Of a DNA stretch of 64,000 nt, positions 25,499-32,766 are shown piece by piece (within the stretch, counting starts at the first letter, position 1; the number at the start of each line of letters is the position of its first letter). The position numbers were made by a program, and so were the translations under genes. The DNA is from Oscillospiraceae bacterium (GTDB lineage Bacteria > Bacillota > Clostridia > Oscillospirales > Oscillospiraceae). Under the pieces are notes generated by a model that saw only the letters and a program-made list of their open reading frames with translations, searched no databases and was not told the origin of the DNA. The stretch lies in the NCBI GenBank assembly GCA_902787755.1, contig CADAHL010000001.1, forward strand, positions 124,001 through 188,000. Direction: 5' to 3'.

Positions 25499-27184
25499 AT
25501 GGAAGAAAACGCACGAAATTTTATCGAAGCCTTCGTACAGGAAGATCTGTCTGAGGGCCATCCCTGCTTTGGCAAGACGATCCATACCCGGTTCCCGCCG
25601 GAACCCAACGGATATCTGCACATCGGGCACTGCAAGGCGCTGACTATCGATTTCAGCACTGCGGAGCATTTTGGCGGTCTGTGCAACCTGCGCTTCGACG
25701 ACACCAACCCGGCCAAAGAGGATACCGAGTATGTGGAGGCCATCCAGGAGGATATCCATTGGCTGGGCTTTGACTGGGGAGACCGTTTGTTCTACGGCTC
25801 CGATTATTTTGAACGTACCTATGAATATGCCATTGAGCTGATCAAGAAGGGCCTGGCCTATGTATGCGAGCTGACGCCCGAGCAGTTCCGGGAGTATCGC
25901 GGCGACACCACCCGACCCGCCGTCAGCCCCTGGCGGGATCGCCCCATCGAGGAGAACCTGGATCTGTTCCAGAGAATGCGCAACGGCGAGTTCCCCGAAG
26001 GCAAATACACCCTGCGCGCCAAGATTGACCTGGCCAGCGGCAACTTCAATATGAGAGACCCTGTCCTCTACCGCATTCGGTACATCAATCATCATCGCCA
26101 GGGCAGCAAGTGGTGCATCTACCCCATGTACGACTTTGCCCATCCCATTCAGGACGCGCTGGAAGGTATCACCCACTCTCTCTGCTCTCTGGAGTATGAG
26201 GCACACAGACCGCTTTACGACTGGGTGGTTTCCAATGTCTCGATTCCCGGAGACAAGCCCCGGCAGATCGAGTTTGCCCGGCTGGGCATCAATTATACCG
26301 TCATGTCCAAGCGCAAGCTCAGACAGTTAGTGGAGGAAGGACGGGTCTCCGGCTGGGATGATCCCAGAATGCCCACACTCTGCGGTCTTCGCCGCCGCGG
26401 TTATACTTCCCGCTCCATCCGGACCTTCTGTGAGAAGATCGGTGTGAGCAAGGTGGATTCCACCGTGGATTGGGCGCTGCTGGAAAGCTGCCTGCGGGAC
26501 GATCTGAACGAGAATGCCCGGCGGGTCATGGCAGTGCTGCACCCGCTGAAGCTGACGGTAACGAACTATCCGGAAGGCCAGAGCGAGCTGCTGACCGTAG
26601 AGAACAATCCCCTCAAGCCCGAGGACGGTACCCGTGAGGTCTCTTTCTCCCGCCATCTGTGGATCGAAGAGGACGACTTTATGGAGGTTCCCGCTCCCAA
26701 GTACAAGCGGCTGCACCCCGGCTATGAAGTGCGTCTCAAAGGGGCCTATCTGGTCACCTGCACCGGCTGCGTGAAGGATGAGAACGGGAATGTGACCGAG
26801 GTGCTGTGCGAGTACGATCCCGACAGCCGCGGCGGCGATCCCAAGGACGGCCGAAAAGTGAAGGGCGCCACCATCCACTGGGTGGACGCCGACAACTGCG
26901 CCGACGCCGAGGTCCGCCTGTATGATTACCTCTTTGCGGATCCCGAACCGGACGGCCCGGACAAAAACTTCCTGGACTGCATCAATCCCGAGAGCCTGGT
27001 CGTCCTGAACGGCTGCAAGGTGGAAGCCGGTCTGGCCCAGGCCCCCATGCCGGAGAGAGGCAAGAATTCCACAGGATATCAGTTCATGCGCCAGGGCTAC
27101 TTCTGCCTGGACAACAGGGACGCCACGCCGGAACACCTGGTCTTTAACCGCGCGGTAGCGCTGAAGGACAGCTTTCGCAAATAA
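25499..27184 (+). CDS. glnS: Glutaminyl-tRNA synthetase
   Basis: GlnS charges tRNA-Gln directly. The 561-residue class I enzyme has PPEPNGYLHIGHCKA near 33-47 with HIGH, the GlnRS-type RFDDTNPAKE, and the KMSKS-class motif VMSKRKL near 268-274. The C-terminal beta-barrel anticodon domain includes GRKVKGATIHWV. The glutaminyl rather than glutamyl assignment rests on the DTNPxKE/YDFAHPIQDALE pattern and the two-barrel C-terminus. Most Firmicutes lack GlnRS and use the GatCAB amidation route; several clostridia are exceptions. The ribosome site is AGGAGAG, and a terminator follows at 27199. Confidence 0.95.
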   Translation: MEENARNFIEAFVQEDLSEGHPCFGKTIHTRFPPEPNGYLHIGHCKALTIDFSTAEHFGGLCNLRFDDTNPAKEDTEYVEAIQEDIHWLGFDWGDRLFYGSDYFERTYEYAIELIKKGLAYVCELTPEQFREYRGDTTRPAVSPWRDRPIEENLDLFQRMRNGEFPEGKYTLRAKIDLASGNFNMRDPVLYRIRYINHHRQGSKWCIYPMYDFAHPIQDALEGITHSLCSLEYEAHRPLYDWVVSNVSIPGDKPRQIEFARLGINYTVMSKRKLRQLVEEGRVSGWDDPRMPTLCGLRRRGYTSRSIRTFCEKIGVSKVDSTVDWALLESCLRDDLNENARRVMAVLHPLKLTVTNYPEGQSELLTVENNPLKPEDGTREVSFSRHLWIEEDDFMEVPAPKYKRLHPGYEVRLKGAYLVTCTGCVKDENGNVTEVLCEYDPDSRGGDPKDGRKVKGATIHWVDADNCADAEVRLYDYLFADPEPDGPDKNFLDCINPESLVVLNGCKVEAGLAQAPMPERGKNSTGYQFMRQGYFCLDNRDATPEHLVFNRAVALKDSFRK

Positions 27185-27198
27185 GGTACGTATTCCTA

Positions 27199-27225
27199 AA
27201 TGACCGCTTCGGCGGTCATTTTTTT
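27199..27225 (+). terminator. glnS terminator
   Basis: A 9-bp stem, AATGACCGC with GCGGTCATT, closed by a stable TTCG tetraloop, is followed by a T-run. It lies 14 bases after the glnS stop. Confidence 0.93.
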
Positions 27226-27314
27226 CACAATGAATTTGTCGGTTTTGTACAATCAACAAGGCCTAAATTCTACGTTTTGCCAGTCCCCTTGTACAAAAAA
27301 GCAAATCTGTAGGG

Positions 27315-27344
27315 TTGACGAAATAAGACATTTTCAAGTATAAT
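27315..27344 (+). promoter_or_regulatory. Promoter of small protein-reductase operon
   Basis: TTGACG (27315-27320) and TATAAT (27339-27344) have an 18-base spacer. The roughly 75-base leader can form a GC-rich hairpin (CCGGTACC region at 27374-27381 against GGGACCGG at 27386-27393) before the GGGAGGG ribosome site. Confidence 0.82.
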
Positions 27345-27425
27345 GTATAAGCGATCTGTGGGCACGGCCAGTCCGGTACCCATAGGGACCGGCTGACCAC
27401 ATATTTAGAACGGGAGGGAAAAAGA

Positions 27426-27572
27426 ATGTTGAACAAGGTCAAGGCATTTCTGGAAAAGAAATTACCGTTTCTCTTTGATGACGATCTGTACTTCAAGGTC
27501 AGAGACGTTCTTCGTCTTCTTGGCGATCTGATCGTGTGGCCCTACAACTACGTGAAGAGTTTCTTCAAGTAA
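27426..27572 (+). CDS. Small protein of unknown function, 48 residues
   Basis: I do not recognise this protein. The frame starts ATG-TTG-AAC with GGGAGGG about 8 bases upstream, and ends 37 bases before the reductase gene, so it is the first gene of the operon. The sequence begins MLNKVKAFLEKKLPFLFDDD and ends WPYNYVKSFFK. It is amphipathic and rich in Lys, Phe, Leu and Asp, with a possible helix at 24-38 (VRDVLRLLGDLIVW). There is no signal peptide and no cysteine. Codon choice matches the highly expressed neighbour, and a strong promoter sits directly upstream, so translation is likely. It could be a subunit, stabiliser or membrane tether of the reductase. Confidence 0.75.
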   Translation: MLNKVKAFLEKKLPFLFDDDLYFKVRDVLRLLGDLIVWPYNYVKSFFK

Positions 27573-27609
27573 GGTCTCGAACCAAAAAAACAAGAAAGAA
27601 GGAAAAAAG

Positions 27610-29673
27610 ATGGATCAAAAATATGCTCCTTTGTTTACCCCGTTCAAGGTAGGCAACGTTGAGATCAAGAACCGCATCGTCCAGTGTTCCATGGGCGGTA
27701 CCTCTCTGTTTGGCTGGCTCGAGCCCTGCCACTTCGACAAGGAAGCCGCCAACTTCCTGCTGCAGCGCGCCCAGGACGGCGTCGGCCTGATCCTGCCCGG
27801 CATGCAGTGCGTGCGCGACACCATGGGCTGCCGCTGGCTGTGGCAGAACGAGCGCATGTTCAAAGAGCTGGCTGCGTGGATGCCCGAGTTCCACAAGACC
27901 GGTGCAAAGCTGTTCATCCAGCTGGCCGCCGGCTTTGGCCGCTCCATGGCCGTTACTTCCTGGATGGTCATGCTCAACAAGAATCCGTTCCTGGGCAAGC
28001 TGGCCAGCCCCTTTGTGGACGTGAGCTTCAGCTGCGCCTCCGCTTCCGCTACTCCCAACCGTTGGCAGGAGGACATGCTGTCCCGTCCCATGACCGTGGA
28101 AGAGATCCACGAGATGGTCGACGCCTTCGGCAAGACCGCCAAGAAGCTGCGTGACGCCGGTGTTGACGGCGTGGAGATTCATGCTGTCCACGAAGGCTAC
28201 CTGCTGGACCAGTTCACTATTGCCAACTGGAACAGCCGTACCGACCAGTACGGCGGCTCCTTTGAGAACCGCTTCCGCTTCCCCGTTGAGATCGTCCAGA
28301 GCATCAAGCGTCAGGCTGGCGCGGACTTCCCCGTGTCCCTGCGTTACTCCGTCGTGTCCAAGACCAAGTCCTGGTTCCACGGCGCCATGCCCGGCGAGGT
28401 GTACGAGGAGTTCGGTCGTGACATGCCCGAGTCCGAGAAGGCCGTTAAGTACCTGCAGGATGCCGGCTACGACATGCTCAACGCCGACAACGGCACCTAT
28501 GACGCCTGGTACTGGGCTCATCCGCCTCAGTACATGCCCGACAACTGCAACCTGGAGGACGTGGAGCACATCCGTCAGTTCGTGACCATCCCCGTGGCCT
28601 GCGCCGGTCGTATGGATCCCGTCAAGGCTGCCGAGGAGATCGCCGCCGGACGTCTGGACGCCATCGCCATCGCCCGTCAGAACCTGTGCGATCCCGACTG
28701 GATCACCAAGATCCGTCAGGGCCGCCACGAGGAGATCAAGCCCTGCATCCGCTGCCACAACGGTTGCTTCAACTTTGCCAAGTTCAAAGGCACCGCCAAC
28801 ATTCAGGCCCTGCCCGACTCCCTGCACCTTGGCCGCTGCGCTCTGCATCCGCCCACGATGCAGCACAACCGCTATAAGATCGTTCCCACTAAGAATCCCA
28901 AGAAGGTCGCCATCATCGGCGCCGGCATCGGTGGCTGCGAGGCCGCTCTGGTCCTGAAGAAGAGAGGCCACCATCCCGTGATCTTTGAGAAGACCGACAA
29001 GATCGGCGGTCTGTTCCTCACCGCTTCCGCCATGTCCTTCAAGGAAAACGACAAACAGTTGCTTAAGTGGTACGAGCGTGAGCTGGCCGAGCAGCAGATC
29101 GACATTCGCTTCAACACCGAGGTCAACGATCTGGGCACCCTGCGCGGCTTTGATGAGATCATCGTCGCCACCGGCGCTGTTCCCAGAACCATGCCCGCGG
29201 TCAAGGGCTTCGAGAAGTGCATCACCTTCACCCAGCTGCTGCGTGAGAAGAAGCCCGTGGGCGACAAGGTCGTGTTCTTCGGCGGCGGTCAGTCCTCCTG
29301 CGAGGCCGCTTACGAGATGATCCTTCAGGGCAAGCACCCCATCATCGTCGAGTATGCCCCCGACCTGGTTCCCGCTCAGAACGTCTGCCTGGCCAACGCT
29401 TCCTTCCTGCGTGATATGATGGCTTACAAGAAGGTCCCCGTGTACCTGGAGTCCACTATCACCGAGATCAAGGATAAGACTGTTGTCATCCGCAGCAAGG
29501 ACGGCAAGAAGGTCACCGAAGTCGAGTATGACGATATCGTCAACGGCATCGGCTTCGTTCCCACTCCCATCGGCGGCAAGGGCCCGCACATCCACCGCGT
29601 GGGTGACTGCGTTGCCGTCGGCAACCTGCGCACCGCCATCTGGCGTGCCTGGGACGTGGCGATGAAGATCTAA
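27610..29673 (+). CDS. Old-yellow-enzyme/Fe-S/FAD reductase of the 2-enoate and BaiCD family
   Basis: The 687-residue protein has the dienoyl-CoA/2-enoate reductase architecture. Residues 1-370 form an FMN TIM barrel (PFKVGNVEIKNRIV; VEIHAVHEGYLLDQF at 188-202; TDQYGGSFENRFRF). A cysteine cluster C379-x2-C382-x3-C386 with a distant C410 should hold a 4Fe-4S centre. The C-terminal FAD/NAD domain has IIGAGIGG at 435-442 and a second nucleotide fold at VVFFGGGQSS. Relatives reduce activated C=C bonds in enoates, steroids or bile acid intermediates; the substrate here is unknown. The third-to-fourth cysteine gap (23 residues) is longer than the 11-12 typical of relatives. Codon use is extremely biased (CGT/CGC, CTG, AAG, GGC), indicating abundant expression. 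Confidence 0.9.
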   Translation: MDQKYAPLFTPFKVGNVEIKNRIVQCSMGGTSLFGWLEPCHFDKEAANFLLQRAQDGVGLILPGMQCVRDTMGCRWLWQNERMFKELAAWMPEFHKTGAKLFIQLAAGFGRSMAVTSWMVMLNKNPFLGKLASPFVDVSFSCASASATPNRWQEDMLSRPMTVEEIHEMVDAFGKTAKKLRDAGVDGVEIHAVHEGYLLDQFTIANWNSRTDQYGGSFENRFRFPVEIVQSIKRQAGADFPVSLRYSVVSKTKSWFHGAMPGEVYEEFGRDMPESEKAVKYLQDAGYDMLNADNGTYDAWYWAHPPQYMPDNCNLEDVEHIRQFVTIPVACAGRMDPVKAAEEIAAGRLDAIAIARQNLCDPDWITKIRQGRHEEIKPCIRCHNGCFNFAKFKGTANIQALPDSLHLGRCALHPPTMQHNRYKIVPTKNPKKVAIIGAGIGGCEAALVLKKRGHHPVIFEKTDKIGGLFLTASAMSFKENDKQLLKWYERELAEQQIDIRFNTEVNDLGTLRGFDEIIVATGAVPRTMPAVKGFEKCITFTQLLREKKPVGDKVVFFGGGQSSCEAAYEMILQGKHPIIVEYAPDLVPAQNVCLANASFLRDMMAYKKVPVYLESTITEIKDKTVVIRSKDGKKVTEVEYDDIVNGIGFVPTPIGGKGPHIHRVGDCVAVGNLRTAIWRAWDVAMKI

Positions 29674-29703
29674 GGCTTCTGCCGCGAACAAGCAAACATA
29701 AGC

Positions 29704-29743
29704 TTCGCCCCTATCCCAAATCCGGGATAGGGGCGAATTCTTG
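29704..29743 (+). terminator. Reductase operon terminator
   Basis: A perfect 14-bp stem, TTCGCCCCTATCCC with GGGATAGGGGCGAA, around a 6-base loop, is followed by TTCTTGT. It begins 31 bases after the reductase stop. It is a very stable hairpin, as expected for a heavily transcribed unit. Confidence 0.88.
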
Positions 29744-29856
29744 TATCGGTTCCTTTGGAAGCCTCTGAACGAGCGGAGGCGGGCGTCTTTGTTCTTCCTT
29801 TCTGACAGACTCAGCAGATCATGGAAGAGAAAATTACCCCGCGTCGTAAATAACGC

Positions 29857-29885
29857 TTGTTTTTTTCTTTTTTGTATGCTATTCT
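29857..29885 (+). promoter_or_regulatory. Promoter of the S24 repressor gene, with nearby dyad
   Basis: TTGTTT (29857-29862) and TATTCT (29880-29885), preceded by TGC, are 17 bases apart. Just upstream is an imperfect dyad, GCGT-N8-ACGC (29841-29856), a possible self-repression site. Both hexamers deviate from consensus. Confidence 0.55.
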
Positions 29886-29906
29886 TAGGTAAAAGGAGGC
29901 CATGCT

Positions 29907-30668
29907 ATGAATATGCTGCAGACACTTGACCGCCTCATGAAGGAAAAGGGACTCAATCGCAGCCGACTGGCTCAGAAATCCGGGGTTCCCTACACTACCA
30001 TCGACGGGCTGTATAAGAAGGGCTTTGAAAATGTCAAGCTATCCACGCTTCTGAAGCTATCCCGCACTCTGGGGGTCACGCTGGATGAACTGGCCGGAGA
30101 GGAAGCTCCTCTCGGCAAAGAGCGGCTGGATCATGAAGACCTGGCCGTGGCCCGGGACTATCACGCTCTTGACGGTCACGGCAAACGCCTGGTCCGCCTG
30201 GTACTGGATGAGGAGAAATCGCGGCTTGGGACCTCGGCCGAGGAAGAACCCCAGGAGGAGATTATTCAGATCAAACACTATCTGGTGCCTGCTGCTGCCG
30301 GTTATGCTTCCCCGATCGAAGGGGAAGATTATGAGAACATTCCACTCCCCCACGGCGCGCCGGCAAATGCGGACTTCTGTCTGACCATCCAGGGCGACAG
30401 CATGGAGCCGTACATCCACGACGGCGATCTGGCATTCGTTAAGCGCGATGCACCCATGAAGGAGTTTGAACCCGGTATTTTCTTCGTGGATGGGGACGTT
30501 TTGTGCAAACAGTGGTGCATTGACTATACCGGAACGCTCCATCTGCTTTCTGCCAACCCTGACAGAGAGGACGCCAACCGAAGCATCCCGAAAAACAGCG
30601 GGGCCACCGTTGTCTGCTTTGGAAAGGTGCTGCTGGACCAGCGGCTTCCTCAGCCGATCTACCGGTGA
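29907..30668 (+). CDS. XRE-type repressor with S24 (LexA-like) autocleavage domain
   Basis: This 253-residue regulator joins an N-terminal helix-turn-helix (about 14-62: LNRSRLAQKSGVPYTTIDGLYKKG) to a C-terminal peptidase S24 domain. The autoprotease features are present: cleavage-type Ala131-Gly132 in PAAAGYASP, nucleophile S165 in GDSMEP and general base K201 in DVLCKQW. Known relatives are phage CI repressors and stress regulators that self-cleave when RecA is activated. No phage genes surround it, so it may be a chromosomal stress repressor; its targets are unknown. AAAAGGAGG precedes the ATG. It ends base-to-base against the convergent TepA-like gene. Confidence 0.9.
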   Translation: MNMLQTLDRLMKEKGLNRSRLAQKSGVPYTTIDGLYKKGFENVKLSTLLKLSRTLGVTLDELAGEEAPLGKERLDHEDLAVARDYHALDGHGKRLVRLVLDEEKSRLGTSAEEEPQEEIIQIKHYLVPAAAGYASPIEGEDYENIPLPHGAPANADFCLTIQGDSMEPYIHDGDLAFVKRDAPMKEFEPGIFFVDGDVLCKQWCIDYTGTLHLLSANPDREDANRSIPKNSGATVVCFGKVLLDQRLPQPIYR

Positions 30669-31304
30669 TCAGGTAGGACGGTTTCGACGAATCTCCTCAT
30701 GCAGCCAGCCCAGAGCATCGCTCAGGCTTCCCAGACTGTCGATCAGGCCCAGCTCCACAGCCTCTGGACCGTCCAGAACACTGCCGACGTCATTGGCCAA
30801 CTCATCGGTCTCATTCATGAGATGCAGATAGGTTTCCTGATCCAGGTGAGAATGCTCGGTCACAAAGCGGATAATTCTTCCCTGCGTCCGGGTAAAATAG
30901 CGAAACGTCTGCGGCACTCCGATCACGACACCGCTGATCCGTACCGGATGAATGGTCATGGAAGCGGTAGGAGCGATAAAGCTGCGGCGCGCCGCTACCG
31001 CTAAAGGAACGCCGATCGAGTGCCCGCCGCCCAGAATCAGGGATGCCGTCGGCTTTTTCATCCCGGCAATCAGCTCCGCGATGGCAAGGCCTGCCTCAAC
31101 GTCCCCACCCATGGTGTTCAGGAGAATGAGCAGCCCCTCGATCTCCGGAGATTCCTCAATGGCCGCCAGCAGCGGCAGCACGTGCTCGTACTTTGTGGTT
31201 TTTGTATCCTCAGGCAGGACTGTGTGGCCCTCGATTTGTCCGATAATGCTCAGGCAGTGGATCTCCCCTGCTCTGCTGTTCCCCGTTTCTTTGATTTCGT
31301 CCAT
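30669..31304 (-). CDS. ClpP-fold serine protease, TepA-like
   Basis: This 211-residue cytoplasmic serine protease of the Clp fold resembles Bacillus TepA (translocation-enhancing protein) more than ClpP. The glycine-rich LLNTMGGDVEAGLA (61-74) forms the oxyanion strand, S96 in GGGHSIG is the nucleophile and H119 in MTIHPVR the base; the third residue is probably an Asp/Glu near 165. In relatives it degrades small peptides or signal peptides without an ATPase. The ATG lies seven bases after GGAGG, and this ribosome site is buried in the terminator hairpin described at 31305. It is convergent with the S24 repressor. Confidence 0.86.
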   Translation of the reverse strand: MDEIKETGNSRAGEIHCLSIIGQIEGHTVLPEDTKTTKYEHVLPLLAAIEESPEIEGLLILLNTMGGDVEAGLAIAELIAGMKKPTASLILGGGHSIGVPLAVAARRSFIAPTASMTIHPVRISGVVIGVPQTFRYFTRTQGRIIRFVTEHSHLDQETYLHLMNETDELANDVGSVLDGPEAVELGLIDSLGSLSDALGWLHEEIRRNRPT

Positions 31305-31344
31305 AAAAACACCTCCCGGATAGTATCTCCGGAAGGTGTTTTTT
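31305..31344 (-). terminator. Hairpin that is both terminator and tepA ribosome-site cover
   Basis: On the minus strand AAAACACCTTCCGGA pairs with TCCGGGAGGTGTTTT around a 7-base loop and is followed by T residues that run directly into the tepA ATG. The 3' arm contains GGGAGGTG, the tepA Shine-Dalgarno. The structure should end transcription from the aminopeptidase gene and, in any read-through transcript, hide the tepA start. Confidence 0.85.
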
Positions 31345-31377
31345 CTATGTGGAATTGAATTTGTTTCCGAACGAGAC

Positions 31378-32766
31378 TCACATACCGCTGTCCTGATAAG
31401 CGGCCAGAATGCCCTTGTAGGTCATATAGCAGTCAAACTTGGAGACGACTTCAAAAGGCGCGTGCATGCTCAGAACGGGCACACCGGCGTCGATGGTATC
31501 GATATTGCGGTTGGCCATGTACTTGGCGATGGTACCGCCGCCGCCCTGATCGACCTTGCCCAACGCTGCCATCTGCCAGACCACGCCTTCCCGCTCGAAC
31601 AGACGGCGAAGGTAGGCCACGATCTCGGCGGAGGCGTCGCTTGTGCCGGATTTGCCACGGGCGCCGGTGTACTTCAAGATCGCCAGTCCGTAGTTGACGC
31701 GAGACTCGTTGCGCTTCTCCGAAACCTCGGGGTAGAGCGGATCGAAGGCGTTGGACACGTCGCAGGACAGGCAGAAGCTCTTTTCAAAGCAGTGACGCAG
31801 CCTTACGTTCTGGGCGGCGCACAGATCCTCCATAAAGCAGTCAAAGGCCTGACTCTGCATGCCGCTGACGCCCTCAGAGCCGATCTCTTCCTTGTCCGCC
31901 AGGATGCAGACACAGGTACGCTCCGGATCCTCGACGGCAAACAGAGCCGCCAGCTGGGCGTAGGCGCAGGAGCGATCGTCATGACCAAAGCCGCCGATCA
32001 GGGAGCGATCGAAGCCAATTTCACATACGGGAAAAGCGGGAACCGCCATCAGCTCTGCAGAGAGGAAGTCCTCCTCGTTAATACCATAGTCGTCGTTGAG
32101 CATGCTGAGGACCGCCAGCTTCACCCGATCCTTGCCTTCACCGGCATAGGGAGTGGAGCCGATCAGGATATTCAGGCCCTCTCCGGTAATGCCTTCGGCC
32201 AGCGTTTTTTGAATCTGATCCTTTGCCAGATGGGGCAGCAGATCGGTGATCACAAACTTGGGCTCGTCCGGCTCATGACCGATGCTAACATTGATCACTT
32301 CGCCGCTTTTCAGCGCCACAACACCGTGCAGCTCCAGAGGAATGGTCACCCACTGATACTTTTTGATCCCGCCATAATAATGGGTCTTGAAATAGGCCAT
32401 CTCGTCGGTCTCGTAAAGAGGCATCTGCTTCAGATCGAGACGAGGATTGTCGATATGAGCGCCGGCGAACACAGCTCCCTCGCTGAGAGGCTTCTTGCCG
32501 ATCACGGCCAACAGCAGGGACTTACCGCGGATATTCTTGTAGACGCGCAGACCGGGCTTCAGCTCCAGATCGGAGCGATATTCCACAAATCCCCGCTCTT
32601 CCGCCATTTGAATCGCCAGAGCCACGGCTTCCCGCTCCGTCCTGGCCTCATCCAGAAAGCGGATATAACCGCGGCAATAGTCCTCCAGTGCCAGCCGCTC
32701 CTGGGTGTCGATTCGGTCGTAACCGTTCTTCGGCTCGAAAAACAGCTGCTCTTTCAGTTCGTCCAT
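31378..32766 (-). CDS. M18 family aminopeptidase
   Basis: This is a cytoplasmic, binuclear-zinc aminopeptidase (aspartyl aminopeptidase family M18), 462 residues. AGAHIDNPRLDLK (around 100-112) supplies the first metal His and Asp. GHDDRS in GGFGHDDRSCAYAQL gives the bridging Asp, and ADKEEIGSEG contains the catalytic and metal Glu residues. LSMHAPFEVVSK near the C-terminus gives the last His. It overlaps the end of the TsaC-CoaE gene by 13 bases in another frame, so translation is probably coupled. A terminator follows. Confidence 0.94.
   Translation of the reverse strand: MDELKEQLFFEPKNGYDRIDTQERLALEDYCRGYIRFLDEARTEREAVALAIQMAEERGFVEYRSDLELKPGLRVYKNIRGKSLLLAVIGKKPLSEGAVFAGAHIDNPRLDLKQMPLYETDEMAYFKTHYYGGIKKYQWVTIPLELHGVVALKSGEVINVSIGHEPDEPKFVITDLLPHLAKDQIQKTLAEGITGEGLNILIGSTPYAGEGKDRVKLAVLSMLNDDYGINEEDFLSAELMAVPAFPVCEIGFDRSLIGGFGHDDRSCAYAQLAALFAVEDPERTCVCILADKEEIGSEGVSGMQSQAFDCFMEDLCAAQNVRLRHCFEKSFCLSCDVSNAFDPLYPEVSEKRNESRVNYGLAILKYTGARGKSGTSDASAEIVAYLRRLFEREGVVWQMAALGKVDQGGGGTIAKYMANRNIDTIDAGVPVLSMHAPFEVVSKFDCYMTYKGILAAYQDSGM

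Noticed and set aside
27565..29691. 708-residue open frame on the minus strand across the whole reductase gene
   Set aside because: The sense strand is a complete OYE-family enzyme. The long antisense frame arises because extreme codon bias avoids the triplets that would make antisense stops; the composition is Val/Leu/Gly/His-rich low-information sequence.
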